Source of the DNA: Rosa chinensis
Lineage: Eukaryota; Streptophyta; Magnoliopsida; Rosales; Rosaceae
DNA length: 64,000 nt
Direction of reading: 5' to 3'
Assembly (NCBI RefSeq): GCF_002994745.2
Contig: NC_037092.1
Coordinates: 21,105,001 to 21,169,000, forward strand
Below the pieces are notes generated by a model, which made no database searches, was not told the DNA's origin, and saw nothing but the letters and a program-made list of their open reading frames with translations. Position numbers and translations under genes: made by a program. Position 1 is the first letter of the stretch, and each line of letters begins with the position of its first letter. Below are positions 44,386-58,222 of the stretch, one piece after another.

Positions 44386-44760
44386 CTATCTCTCTCGACT
44401 TCGTGCCCCATTTTCGCGCCACCGGTGAACCCGCACCCAGCCCACAACCCGCTTCAGATTCACCCGCCCACAGACGTTCGATTCGCGCGGTGGAACAACT
44501 CCAACGCCCATAAATTCAACCAACGTCGCCGCCCCCAGTAAGAAATCGAGGATGACGTCAAATCCATAGGCACACCTTCGTTTCCCTCAAGCCCTTCAAT
44601 TCTAGGCAGAAAATCCAAGTACTCCAAGAACCTTATTCGCATCCGGCGTTTTGACGAGTCATCAGACCCATGAAGCTCTCGAGTATCTCCAAAGAGAAGC
44701 CAGAAATTGACCGGAAAGCCAAAATCTCTGTCAGCGATGACGGGCTCTCTTTGTGAAATG
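44386..44760 (+). pseudogene. Captured CRS2-associated factor (CAF) N-terminal fragment
   Basis: The plus strand reads CPIFAPPVNPHP, PPTDVRFARWNNSNAHKFNQ, RRR, then after a stop and deletion EIEDDVKSIGTPSFPSSPS and ILGRKSKYSKN. This order matches the N terminus of chloroplast CRM-domain proteins of the CAF1/CAF2 type, which act with CRS2 in group II intron splicing. The CRM domains themselves are missing. Breaks near 44540 and later (frame changes, stops) show it is not functional. It lies just inside the left arm of Pack-MULE 3. Confidence 0.7.
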
Positions 44761-45639
44761 GGCATCATCAGTTCACTTTTCTTGGTTGATCTAATTTGGG
44801 TTTTCTTTTTTGACTTGTTTCTATGGTTGCTTTTTTTCTTTCTCAAGAGCCATTAGGTTCTTGTTAACTTTGCATCGCGTGCAGACACCCATTTAAGGGT
44901 TTAGGCTGCTACATCAAGATGTTGAGGAACAGGGTCTTCCCTACCAGTTGTACGTTTCCATTTTTGACCAAGGCTTGTGCCTTGATTTCCATCCATTTTA
45001 GTGGGTTTGATTCACACATGTTTGTTTAGACTGCTTTGATTGATTTGTATTTGAAGCTGGGATGAATGGGTTCTTCTTCAGTTGTGGAATTGCTGCCTAA
45101 AGGTTCTGGTGGATGTCATCTAGTTCGAGGTGTTTTTTTGGTTTGTAAAGCAGAGAGTTGGGTTTGAGGTAGATGAACTGAGGCTTCATAGGGAGTGGGT
45201 CAGAGGGGCTTGGGTTCACTACTAGAAATCTGTTCATTTACATCACCTTATTTAAATCAGTCAAACTTGCACACGATGTAAAAAATCAAGCTAACATCAT
45301 TTTCGAAAGAAACCAATTTAAACGTGTATCATTAACATCGGTTCCTAAAATGACCGGTGTTAAAAGTTTCGTTTGAAAATTTGCGGGAACCTCATTTTCC
45401 TGAAAGCGCCAAGTGTTTAAGTGAATTATATAAAGCAGGTACTTAAACTTAAAACTTCCACACTTGGAGAAAAAAAAGTGCCCTCGACTCTCGACCAAAA
45501 CTGAACTAGAAGCCCTGACCTCAGTCTCCACTCTCAACCTCTATTCTGATTTCTAAACCCAGACCCGAGCTCCTCCTCCTCCTCCCAAGCTCGAGCTCAT
45601 CCTCCTCCTCTTCCTCACTCGAACTCATCACCTCCTTGG

Positions 45640-45850
45640 CTTCTTCGGCATCGACTTCGTCCAGTCCTTCATCTCACTTGCTTCACCAAATTCATAGACT
45701 ACGACCTCGCATTTTGCTCCGAGGAGGACGAGGACATCATCCAGATAGTTCTAAACGGCACCGTTCCGTCTTACTCTCTCGAATCGAACCTTGGAGTTTG
45801 GGAGGAAGGATTCAATTACGACGCCGGTCGGAGACGAAGTCCAGCTTGGG
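45640..45850 (+). pseudogene. Captured exon-like fragment in CACTA (unrecognised)
   Basis: GC-rich stretch with an open frame reading FIDYDLAFCSEEDEDIIQIV and LNGTVPSYSLESNLGVWEEG, ending at a possible donor near 45848. The text looks like real protein, but I cannot name the family. It precedes the HISN3 exons and is not part of HISN3 as I know it. Confidence 0.4.
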
Positions 45851-46219
45851 TACGCCATTCTTTGTACGTATGATTGTTTTTGTGGGCTATTGTTGAAGTA
45901 TGATTGTTTCTCTTTAGAGTTTAAGAAGCGCAAGTTTGTGGGTGGCTTCAATATTAACTAATTTGTCAAGTCTAGCTTGGGTATGTTCTCTCTTGCTTCC
46001 TTCCAATCTTTGTTCCAATTGAAATTGTGATCTATGAAATTGTATGGTCACCTTGAGTTTGAACTATTGATTTTGTTATGATTTTGAGATTGGACGGTCT
46101 CGGTAAAAAGAAGTTTGATGGGTCTAGGCCATATGCAACGTTCAGTAAGTTTCTGCTTCCGTTTTTGGTCTGTAACTTTTTGTATGCAATAATAACATAG
46201 AACCTATTTTTGTTGTTAT

Positions 46220-47829
46220 TTAGTTATCGGGTTAAGGCGAGTACCCATAAGCTGTGCTGTTCGTTTTCGTCTTTCCGACCCTGTATTGATATACACAAGG
46301 TATTGGAGATTCAAAGTTCAAATCTTTTGGGACTTAAAACTCTGTTTGTGTATTGTTGCATTTGTGTGATTGTTTTGTGGGTTTTTGTTTGTAGGGGCAA
46401 GTAAAACAGATTGTTGGGTCGACGCTTTGGGATCCGAGGGAATATGGGCCTTCTTTGGATACCAATTTCAAGTCGGATAAGTCGGTGGGGGAGTATGCAA
46501 AGATGTATAAGGAAAATGGGCTTACAGGTGGCCATGTGATAATGCTGGGGGTAGATCCTTTGAGTAGAGCTGTGGTCATTGAAAATCTGCATGCCTGTCC
46601 TGGTGGGTCAATAGCTAGGTGCCTTCTTGTTATTGTGATTCTTTTGGTCTTTTATACTTTTTAAAATTGATTCTCGGATTCCATTGATGTAATAGTCTTT
46701 GTAATAAGTATTCCTTTAGTAAGCAGAGATAGTCATTCTTGTATACGAAAATACACTTTTGTCTTTGGTTGGTAGTAATATGGCTGGATACAATAGTTGA
46801 ATTAGATTAAAGATTCTAACTTGCATCAGTTAGGATTGCGAGGTTTAAGGAAACTGATATCAAAGAGGTGCCAACCTTTGCAAAAGTATCAGATTTCTCA
46901 TTATTCATTGCACATGCTGAGATTAGTATAAACCATCTGAATGTGCTATTTCACTTTGTTCTCTATGATTGATGATATGTTTAAACTTACAGATTTTCCT
47001 CTACTGAACTTGCTGCGAGGACTGGTATAATCTAGGTGGTTTGCAGGTAGGAGGTGGGATCAATTCAGATAATTCTTTGCAATACATAGAAGAAGGGGCT
47101 AGCCACGTCATTGTCACTTCTGTTAGTTCTGTTTTTCTCCTCTTCTAAAATTGTAAAACCATGTATATTTGTTAGAACAATTGATATCAGGAAAACATTT
47201 TCTAAAACTTGTCTTGGTTTTCTTGCAGTATGTATTTAATAATGGGCAAATGGACCTTGAAAGGCTTAAAGATCTTGTTCGTATTGTTGGAAAAGAAAGG
47301 CTTGTTTTAGACCTTAGCTGTAGAAAGAGGGTATGAAGTATCCAGAATTATACCTCATATGTCCTTCATTTGTTCACTTTCTTTACAAGGCTAAGCAGTC
47401 TCATTAGACTACATATTCTTGAGCAGTTTTAATTATTGCCTTTGAAATATCAGTTTATTAAAACTCAGATCATATTATGAGTGCTAGAACACAGTGGACG
47501 AGTTTTGCAGCAAGCTACTGGAACTATTGTATTTTTTTTTTCTTTAAGCATTTTCAAGTACCATGTTTAATATATAATAGGCTTTTGTGCTTTAGCCTAA
47601 TAAGCTACTGTCACACATTCGCCATCTCATTAATTTATTCAAGCCCCTCTTTTATTTGTTGGCCTTAATGTGTATCTGGTCTTTTATGTGCAAGAAGGTA
47701 AATATGCAATTGTCACAGATAGATGGCAACAGTTCAGTGACGTGTATCTTGACAAGGAAATATTAGACTTCCTTGCCAAGTATGCAGGCGAGTTTCTGGT
47801 ACATGGTCGATGTGGAAGGAAAAAGTAAG
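46220..47829 (+). pseudogene. HISN3: Captured HISN3 (BBMII isomerase) exons, truncated
   Basis: HISN3 (HisA-type) isomerises ProFAR to PRFAR in plastid histidine synthesis. Exons with splice-like ends: to 46299 (SSFRPCIDIHK), 46395-46602 ([26 protein letters not shown]), 47036-47121 ([28 protein letters not shown]), 47229-47330 ([28 protein letters not shown]) and about 47695-47826 ([20 protein letters not shown]). Introns are kept, so DNA was copied, not mRNA. The last exon has lost about 2 bases in the LVHGVDVEG block. The C-terminal third of the barrel (the second phosphate-binding region) is absent. It sits inside a CACTA element. Confidence 0.88.
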
Positions 47830-48165
47830 TCATTTTTATTGCCATACATGTTTCTTTACACAATACATACACTTACATAAGTGTGGCAGAATTATAGATA
47901 TTTAAATAAATGCTCATGAAAACCATTTCCTTGTGCGAGGCTTTTTTTTATTTTGTCTGTTTCTTTGTATGGTCACTCTTTTTGCTGTTATCAAGAAAAC
48001 ATATTTTACCAATAAATTAGAATAGTTGAGGAAATTTGGTGGATTCCCGAATTATAAATTAGTACTGATTTTACTACTGTTCAAAACATAGGGTATATGT
48101 TCTTTGGTTTACCAAGAGTCGAAGTAGTTTAGATTGAAAAGATTTGGTTCATTGCTGCTTTTTCC

Positions 48166-48399
48166 GTTAGTTTTAGGCAGTGTTTGGTGAGACTTCTTCT
48201 GATAATCAACAAGCAGAAGAACATATGTATAGCTGGTTTGACTTTGAAGATGATCCAGTCGATAAAAGTGAAAAGCTGGAACGAGATGGGAAACAATGGG
48301 TTGATATGTGCTCTTCAAGGTGTTATGTACCCAGAGTGCATGATAATGTCCTGTTGCAAAAGTGGCTATGTGAGAATAATGCAAAACGTTTTCTTTAGC
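48166..48399 (+). pseudogene. Second captured fragment in CACTA (unrecognised)
   Basis: An open frame preceded by a TTTTAG acceptor-like site reads EEHMYSWFDFEDDPVDKSEK, then LERDGKQWVDMC and LLQKWLCENNAKRF, ending in TAG at 48397-48399. The acidic, exon-like text is unlike HISN3. Family unknown. The remaining CACTA interior (48400-49980) shows only weak, unplaced coding-like text near 49460. Confidence 0.4.
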
Positions 48400-50440
48400 A
48401 TAATTTACCCCAACCTAAACCAAGCTGACCTGAATAAAGAACTGTTCAGTAATTGGTGCTAGGGTGGGTATTCACAATTTGGTCAATTCAAGTGTGTTTA
48501 TTATACAAATAAATAAATAAAATAAAAAAAACACATTTATGCAGATTGTGTTAAATTTCTACTTGTTTCTGACCATATCAGGAGCACAGTTAAGGGGAAG
48601 TCTCTATTTTGCTAGTTACTGATGTCACTGAAAACATGTGCATATAAGTATACCATTTTTCTTCTGCTCCTTGAATCCTGTTTTCTTTTTCTTTTTCTTT
48701 TTTTGGAGAAGAGTGCTCCTTGAATCCTTAAGCCTGATACTCTTAACTTTCATTTTATCTTGTGCTTTACAGATTATGAAAATAATGTTTCTGAATACAG
48801 GGTCTGTGCATCTGGCTTCTGTTATCCTTAGTCTTATCTTTTCCGATCAAGTTCTTTATATGGGCAGTTTTATTATACTGTTTTCCTATGATACATCATA
48901 ACTGCTTCTTGGAGTTGTTGTGATAGTTTTTTTTTTTCTTTCTCTTTTTTCTTTTCTCTGTGATAGCTTCTTTGAGCGTTTGTATAATTCGCTAGTATGT
49001 GATGTTTCATTGTTATATCAAGAATCAGTTCAAATTGGAGCTAGTCTTATGGTTGCTTAGAATTATACTGAAATGTTCAACCAATGATACTTAAATTCAA
49101 ATAATAAGTGATGCATTTTAAAATCCACAATCAGAAATTACGCAAGCATATATATTTGGCTGATTGTAAAGTTGTTCAAATGACATGGCATGTTAGCATT
49201 CTTCTAGTAGTTTGTCCCCTAAGTAGTGGTAAAATTAACAATAGCATCCTGCTGCCTATCAATGTTACTGCAGATCACTATCTTCTCTTTGATTTTCCAA
49301 CACTAGGAATATTATCATGAAACTCATAAAGAAGTTAAACCTCAGGTTATGATTATATATATTCTTCTTTTGTGATATTGTTGCTTTGACCATTCACCAT
49401 GACCATGAATGATTGATGTGCCTTCTGCTCTTCATTTGGTTGGCTTCCTGATTTTCTGCAGTTGGCTGCAACGCATTTAGTTGATGCCCATATATGCAGT
49501 GACGTTGCAAAGTATGTTACTTCATTTCTTCTTTTTTATCAACCATGATACATATGGAGCTCCCACACATAAATGTCTTCTCTAAAATTGATTTGATACA
49601 TAACTATGGAAGCCAGGTAATGGCTGCAGCTGTCTTCCCTTTTTTTTTCTCTTTCCCTTTGCTTACACGACTTGAAATGTAACTGTGTGGAAAGGTGATA
49701 TGGGATTATGGGGTTTTGCTGCATTTGGAAATGAGTTTGCTTGCAATTTCATGTCTTTGCTTTTGATACAGGTACTTGCATGAACTAATGAATTTGACAC
49801 CATTGCTTTGTTGATCCGGCATCTACATATAATTGTCAAAGACCAGATTTTGTACGTATTGAAGTGGCTGATTATATGCAGAGTTTGGCTACCAACATGA
49901 TTTTGAGTAAGACTAGTTTTTGCTTTGAAGCAAAGTTTGGTGTTGAACTTGTGTAGTTGGTTTATACTGATGTCTCAATCTTTTACATCAGCCACTAAGA
50001 GATCGGTCAGAATTTAGTTTTACATCGGTTCTAGACTGATGTAAATGAACAGAATTCTAGTAGTGGTTCCTCATATGAGAGAAGAAGAGAGGGTAAGTGG
50101 AGTAACTTTTGGGGCTTTTTGTTAGTTTGATTTGATTTTATTGTGGGTGAATTGATTTTTAGGGATGTGATTTTGGTTTAAAGGTTGAAACTTTAAGGTT
50201 GGTTTTGGGGGAAGGATGAAGATAATGAGGGAATTGATTATTGTTGGGATGTGATTATTTATGGGTTTATAGAGCAGGTTAGTATTCCACCTAGAGTTAA
50301 GGTTTCTGAGGTTGAGGAAAGAGTAAAAGATGGGTCCTTTAGGACGAACCACATATCATCCACAACCTTCAGGAAATCTCAAAATGCATAAACTCTAGGC
50401 CTCTTAAAATCGAGACGAAACCAATTTTCTTTTTAAGGTG

Positions 50441-51510
50441 TGTTGATGCCCAAAAATCCAGCTATCAGACCCAATTTATATCTCGAGCCCAATAAGAAAA
50501 TTATACCTGTAAAACCGCAAACATCATGCCATGCATGTGGATCCCATCCACGTTCACGCATTTAGGGCTTGCAAGAATGGGTGTGGCATGGAAGGTAATG
50601 GAAATGCATGAGGCCCATTATTAGTTTTAGGTTTGTTGGTAATTTCGGACTTGGGGACCAAAAGTCAAGCCCAACAGCCCAATTCTAATTATGGGCAAGT
50701 GAAGAAGAAAGAAGCAAAAAATCACTCAATTACAACAACATTTCTCTTTACCCAACATATTCAATTATTTTCCCTAAAACTAGAATCTCAAGTACTATAT
50801 CACATTCTTTCACACAAAGCCAATTCTCTACGTCTGACTTCCCTTTTTCCAGCAGCAAATCTTGGAACCACGATACTTAGGATAACAGCAGCGGGAATCC
50901 TGGGATCACAACAGCAGGATTCATGGAATCATAGAAACAGCAACAACCCTAAACTTAAGCCACCGCCACTCTATAAATTAAGAGTTATAGTTGCTGTGAA
51001 AGTGTCACAGAAACTAACCACTAAATAACCCAAGCAATTCCCTCATTCAGAAGCTAACCAGAAACCATTTCCAAGTCCAGAAACTCTTCTACCCCCATGT
51101 AGATTCAAACTTATCATGCTTGATCGTATAATGATCTTCTCTGCCATGCTTCTTCTCTCCCAAATCCATCCTTAGTCCTCTACCTTCCCAACTCCTATCC
51201 CTTATGCCAAATACCTCAACCAATCCACCAATCACTACTGGGATCTCTTCTTCCGAAACTCATGCTTTTTTAGCTTCCACGCCACGCACATCTTGCCAAG
51301 CCCTTCATTGTAAATAACATACAACCAGGTCACTGCTATGAATGAGGAAGGAGCTGCCGGGAGTAATACAATAGCAAGCTTCCTAGGCTTCTCGTGTCAT
51401 TCGAAGTTTGATGAGCCTCGTCTTCGCTAACTAAGACAAAGGGGACAAGATTTTTGGTTCGACCATGGTGATTTCGTTGTCGTACAACCCTGATCAAAAG
51501 TGCCTCTACA
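50441..51510 (+). repeat. 5' LTR of the LARD
   Basis: 1070 bp, collinear with 58223-59303. TG and CA ended. Confidence 0.92.
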
Positions 51511-53312
51511 TTGTGGGGACTCCACTGGGGACTAGGCTGTGACTCTAGCTGGTGGTTTCTTCTTCACTGCAATGTATCTCAAGCTACAATATTTTAACAG
51601 CAGTAGATCCCAATCTATCTCTCAGGCTCTATTCATGGGATCAAGAACCATTGCCGGAAACAATTTTACAAACACACACCCCTCAGTCATTGCAAACATC
51701 AATGCACTACACATTCTAACCCAATTCTTTACCAAGCTTGTTTACAAAACTTACTCCTTTAGTAAACCCTACCTGCAACATTGAAAAATCTCAATTTTTG
51801 TTTGCTAACACCCGCAATATATCTTACATTCTAGAAATCATTTACCTTTTACAGCTTCTCATCACTACAAACACATTTGCTTTTTAAATAAAGGCTTATG
51901 TCAGCTCAGCATACTCATTCTTAGGTCATCCACCTCTGTGAAAGTAATTGAAATCCTAGAATAAAAGAGCATATATTCAAGCATCATGCAAACTTGGGGG
52001 CTTTGCTTAATAAAGTTCAAAAACATGCTGTGATTTCACCACGGCTTCCTCAATTTCACAGCAATGCTCCATGATGCAAACAAACAAAATTCATGCTATT
52101 ATTCCATGATAAGATGAGAGTTTGCTTCAAACATCCAAGCTTTTGATGTCACAACACTGCCAGCTATACACCAAGCAGAATATCAATTTAGTTAAAAGTG
52201 ATGCAAACAAGTTTAGTCAGGAAATACTTTATTTTATTCTCATTTTAAAAACTTGGATTTAATTTTCTGCTGTTTTACGCTCTTATCAGCTCTGATTTAC
52301 ACTAGGAAAGGATATCACTAAAAGGATGTTTTGTATATCATTGAAAAAAATAAAATAAAGAAATCACATTTTCCCTCTTCTTCTCATAGTCTGTACTATT
52401 TCTTTCCTAAAAATATGCATCTTTTTATCTCAAATCATGTCCTTACAACGTTGAACCTTTACCTGAGGACTAGGCCTTTATTCCAGCAGCTAATTTCTTC
52501 ATTGCTGAACATATATCAAGCTGATGTTTATCTTGATAATCATTGCTGGGAGCAATTTATAAACACTTGGCAAACATCAGAACCATTAGCGCCACAAAAC
52601 TCCTTCAATTTCACAACAGTGTTCTATGCTTTTTGAAAAAAAAATAAAATAAAATCATGCTCTCGTTGCATAGCAGGATGATAACTAGCTTCAAATGATC
52701 CAAATCATACAACATTGTCAATACACATGCAGTCGAGCATAAAAGCAAAATAGTCAAGCTTAATAAAAAACATTATTTTGTTTTCTTCACTTTTGAAAAA
52801 TTCATATGCAAGAACCCTACTCTCTTACCTCTTGTGAGCCTTTGATATACACCAGAAAAATATATTAGTACAAGAGTGGTTTATTTTCTCCAAGAGCCAA
52901 GATTTGGGTTTTGAAAAAAAAAATCACATCTTTTCATGTTCCTTTCATGGAACTAGGCTGTGATTCATGCAAACTCCATCTTCCAATTGCAACCTCCCTA
53001 TCAAATTCACAATGTTCAGAAGTTGTGACTTTGATTAAGAAGCAAAACTTCTATTTAAACTATACACAAAAGACAAGCAGATCGAGTCCTCTTGGTGTCA
53101 AATGGAGAGAACATCCAATCATGCTAAGATGCCATGCTAAACCCCCATTCATGTCAATATGCCTGGGACAGATAGTTCTTAATGTAACTTGTATTCACTA
53201 ATGAAGTTGACGTTTCATCTTCAATGGAATACTGATCCAATCTGAGGCAAGATCATGAACCAGTTACAAAGGAGATTTTGAAAAGTTGGAAAAGGCATTC
53301 ATGGTGTAGTAA

Positions 53313-53343
<31 letters not shown>

Positions 53344-56300
53344 TATATATTTATATATTGACAAACAATCATTCAAGTATGCCCCAAGCCTTCAGATGTT
53401 GTAGTTTAATTACTCAAGCAAACATGCACATTCCTAAGATCAATCTTCAAGCCATCATTGTTACAACAAAAGGAAGTCGCAAGCCTTTTTTGTAATCGAG
53501 TACTCAGCACCATTAGCTTCATTAGGTAAAGAGCTTCTCAGTACAAAAATCAAAACGCACTAAACTAAATTCCAAAATTTCCATCATTAGGAACTATTTA
53601 CCCTCATTTGTTATATAGCAAACGTTAACATAAAATCTCCTCAATAATCATGGTGACATAGTCATCCCTATTTTTACCTATCCGTGCTTATCTTTTCTTC
53701 CTTTGAGCATCAAAGATCCATATGCTAGACATCTTGATAACCACTACTGAGATCTTGCCAGCCTTAGTATTAGAATCTTTTATTATTGTGCATATGTTAA
53801 TAGAAGGCTACATATTGAGCACAGAGAAAAACGAGCACAGCAACAAACCAACATGCAAGGAAATTAATATATCATTTTAAACTAGGTCTTCATTCCATAT
53901 AAATACACTTTCTAAAGCCATACCCTTAACTAGGCATTATTTTACAGATGAGTTAGAACTAAGTTTCATCTTTATTATCACTGTTTTCCTAAATCAGCTA
54001 AAAGCTCATAATTAGAAGTATCCTTTTCAAGCAAGCTAACAAGCCAACAAGCAAAGCCTCATGCTATTGTTAAAGGTGGTTGTGTTCCATTCAAGTCAAT
54101 AGTCATGCTTAAGAATTTAAAAGAGCCGTCATTACCAAATCACATGCATATCCAAGGCTGAAGATTCTCAAATTCTCCAAGCTTACAATTATATCATTCT
54201 CATGCCAATTCGAATGACTTGATAATGACAAAGCAAGCAAGCTTCTTTTGGGGGGATTAATACGAATAGAAGAAAGTTAGCATTTGCACTATACATTCTT
54301 ACCTGGGGACTGAGCTGCTGGAATTTACTGCCGGGATGAAGCTTTGTTTTCCAGTTTTCAATTATAGATGCTCCTATAAAAGAAAACCAAAAAAAGTGTG
54401 TCATGGTCATTCAATCAACAATTTAGCCGCTATAGAAACAAAGTGATCGAGATGTGAAATTAAATGCTCTTCTTCAAAGTGATGCCAAGCCAAGTTAGTT
54501 AAGACCCCATGCCAAAGATTGGATCAAACTTCATAAGAATCATAAGGGTATGCAAAGAATATTCAATCATGCCAAAGCCAAGCAAAGAAAGGGGTCATCG
54601 GTAGACACAAAGAAAAAGTTACCAAGAGCTAATCAAACACCTGAGTCATCTATGCATGCTTTTTCCTAAGATTTACTGTCTCAGCAACCCATGCCTATGC
54701 CAAATATCAAGTTAGCTTACAGAATTATAAGCTGCTATATAAACTTTCTTTAAACCCAAAACCATAGTCAAACACACAAATCTCAGCAAACCTACTCTAA
54801 CACCCGATCTCCTAGCCATGTTATTGCACCACCATTCGTTCAAACTAGTAGATTTTATAGCCAAAAGTTGAGATACTGTTAACATTCCCTTAGCTTGCTA
54901 GTAATTCAGTACTATACATGGCACCAAGGTACTCCATTCAAGCCTGAAAATAAGTACCAAGAGCTAGTTTAGCACTTAAGTTTTTATTCACACTCTTTCT
55001 TAAGGTATATTGTCTCAAGTCAGGCCTACGCCAAATATCAACCAGCTTGTAGAGTTATGAGCTGCTGTAAACTTTTCCTAAACAATTATCAGTTATTCGA
55101 TATTATAACACTAAGATTTTCCATTAAGCCTAAAACCATGCACCAAGAGTTAATCAATCTATTCATGCTCTTTTAGGAGAGTTCCTCTCTCAAGCCATTT
55201 CAATCTCTGCCAAATATGAAACCAACTTATAGAGTTATAGTGGAATAATCATGTATATAATAAGCAATGAAGCCGAGCAACATGCAAAGTAGCAGCTATG
55301 AAATTTCAAGACTTTATTGCTCATATCACAGCATGCTTTTTCCAACTGCCAATTGAGTGCCACAACTATCTTCCTCGTTGTTGAAGAACCTATACCAATT
55401 TGAACTTATCTCATTCCTAAGTCTCCCTATTTCAAAATATCATCTCAAATCTTATGCAAAGACACTTGGGGGCTGAGTGATCAAGACCTTGCTCATTATG
55501 GTTACTATAGTAACTGCTGTGATTGAGGCCGTTACATGGCGTTTTCTATCTCCTTCATTGCCAAAGTGAAGCTGCTATCAGCAAATGCACATCCATATTT
55601 AGATCAAGGCATGGAATCTCATCCAAAAAAAGGAGAAAATTCTCATAGGAAAGTTCAAAGAAAATTTCAAGAAGTCATAATAAATGTAGACCTCATCACT
55701 CTAAAATACCTTCAAGCCTCACTTCTATACCACAGTGATCAAGGTCCTCATTGGCCAAGCAAAGCTGGTCTTTACAAATGCAATCAAGGTATTAAAAAAT
55801 GAAAAACAATCAAAGATAATACTTGCATATATAAATTTGGGACCCAAGCCTTCACATGTTGTAATTTCAATATCAAGCTTATACTTAATTTTAACTCAAA
55901 TTCATGCCAACTCCATGCTAATGCCAAGCTTGTGCTCATGCCACCCAAACATCATGCCAAGCTCATGCTCAAGCCAAGTAGATCCACGACCAAGAGGAAC
56001 ACGCCAAGCCTTTAAAGAGGTTTATGCTAGGCTAAAAAAAACAAAAAAAAATCCAAGCAAGCGTGATACTATGCATACAAGCATCAAACATACATGCAAA
56101 GCCATGCCAAGCTCCTTCCTAAGGTCGTGCATCTCCCACAGAACATATGAGGGTCATGCCAAGCAATTATGCTCATTCTTTTCAATATCAAATCACTCTC
56201 AATTGATCACTCAAAATACTTAAGGTAGCGTTCAAGCTACCAAAACACATGCCCAAGAAAAGCTACTACATGCGTAAATAACTCTAAGCAAGAAAAATAA

Positions 56301-58222
56301 AGAAATCAAAACCAAGGAAAGAAGACTTTACATGCCAAGCTACATGCATTTTAATTTGTAGATTACAACATGCATGCGAGCCTCATCGAGCAAACTGTGA
56401 CTTGCATTAACAAACATACCAAATTTATCTAGTAAAAACACATTCCCCCAAGCAAAATCAGCATTTCTCTCTATTTTATTATAAGCAATAGCAAGTTTAG
56501 AGCTCTCATCATCATCCAAATCCTTTTACTAAATATCTCTTCATTGTCTTGTGGTATTTGTTTGCATCTAGTTATTCTTTCTGATTTTAGCCTGAGCTCT
56601 TGTACCCAACACACTTCGATCTTAATTCACTAGCTTTTCACAACTTGTTTTTTTTATTTCCCATTCTCCCAGTTGACAACCCTTGATCTACAAGGACTCT
56701 TGCCCAAGCCTCAGTTACTTATCCACAACTGGTAGGATAAAAAAAAAGTCAAAATATACCAAAACAAAGCCATGGAAATCAAGCAAAACAGTTCAAGCAA
56801 AGCTATGACATATATTAGCTAAGCAGATAATACCACATGCTTCAGCAGTTATTCCCAGATCTTATTTTGTGCAAGCAAGGTTTCCAAGCAGTCTTTGTGA
56901 ACTTTCAAGAAATAATTATCAAAATCGTCAACTGAAGCCAAGCAAGAAGATCAATCTCAAGAAATTAGAAGCTTGTATAGTAAGGTACATGCCAAAATCA
57001 AGCCATAAGCTAATTTCAGTGATATTAAGCTAAAGACAACTACCACATGCAGTCAATGGTTTTCTGAAAGATAAAACTATATATTGCCCAGGTATTCCTC
57101 TTGATGAAAATTTGGCATAGCCTATAACTATGACCCCAAAAGGGGTCAACGCTGTGTAAAAGTTGAGTCTGCTACTATGAAAACTTTGTTCATATCAAAC
57201 AAAAAGTTGCAATGGGCCAAAACAACCTATGGTTATCAAACAAAACACAAAAATGCACCAAGCATATGGTCAAAGTGGAATTGTGACATGCCACATACAG
57301 TAATTATATTGAAGGCACACTTTATGCAAGCTTCGTAAATCTCAAGGTAGATGAGCACAAAGCTACAAAACTAGAAGAGATCAATACTAGAATGGTTCAA
57401 ATACCAGAAATCTTGCTCTACTTTGACTACTACCATGCTAAGATTAAGACTGCTACTTTGCCAAACAAAACAAAACAAGAACATATAAGTTTGAAATGGG
57501 TGGGGCTTGATGATGAGCAATTCGATTGCAATATCAAGAGTCATTCACATTCAATCAGTTGATAAAATTGTTGAGCACATTCAAATCCCAGCAATAAACA
57601 AAAAAAACTTATTGGTAGCTTCAGACATAAGAAACGGTCAATTTGAAGACAAATGGGAATTTTGACGGATTCAAATATCACGCCAAGCAAAATACTATAG
57701 ATCGCATATGCTGATGTCTGACATGAATATCATGATGCATTATGCTGCTAAAATAATAAGAAGACTACGAAAAGAAGACGTGCTTACAGATTGTGAGACT
57801 TCAAATTCAATCACAGTAGCTAACAAGACAGGAAGCAATCACGACAGCAAACCAATATACGTTAAAATAAATACGAGCAGTCGATGAATTTGAAGGGATA
57901 TGGCGACAACAGCTACAACACAGAAAATCCTAATCTGACCTCCTGAAGCAACCATGTTAATCCATACTCCAATGTTAACTTAAGAAAAAGGAGATTTTGA
58001 CGATGAAAACTCGCACCAGCAAAAATCCAAAATTCTCAAAAATGGAAGAGTTTAACCACTAACAGCAAAGGAAAGAGCTATACTAATGTTTCAATTTGGA
58101 AAAGAAGCCAAGCTAAGCAAATTCTGTTAAACTTTAAGCTTAGCTATTGGGCCTCAATTTCAGAATTTGATTATATGGCCCATTACAATGTTCTTCATGG
58201 CTCATATAATCAAGGGGGCTAA
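51511..58222. other. LARD interior, non-coding
   Basis: No open frame with recognisable domains; the longest runs are short and low in complexity. The motif ATGCCAAGC and close variants recur dozens of times, densest at about 54060-56350, together with GGGGACT-type and CTTGGGGGCT text (for example near 51995 and 55470). Such CCAAGC-rich leader-like DNA may hold packaging signals, which is only a guess. Confidence 0.7.
53316..53360. repeat. (TA)n(CA)n microsatellite
   Basis: TA, CA and TA runs inside the LARD interior. Confidence 0.9.

Larger units (their letters stand above)
45217..50065. mobile_element. CACTA element with captured genes
   Basis: Starts CACTACTAGAAATCTGTTCA and ends in the inverse (CACTACTAGAATTCTGTTCA), with a 3-bp TSD GTT at 45214-45216 and 50066-50068, the CACTA hallmark. 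Subterminal ACATCGGT/GATGTAAA motifs occur at both ends (about 45240-45360 and 49985-50045). No transposase is seen. Instead it holds exons of HISN3 and at least one other gene fragment, so it is a gene-capturing, non-autonomous element. It inserted into Pack-MULE 3. Confidence 0.92.

Noticed and set aside
45217..50065. HISN3 as a resident functional gene
   Set aside because: It is enclosed by CACTA ends with a TSD, lacks its C-terminal exons and has a frameshift in the last exon present.
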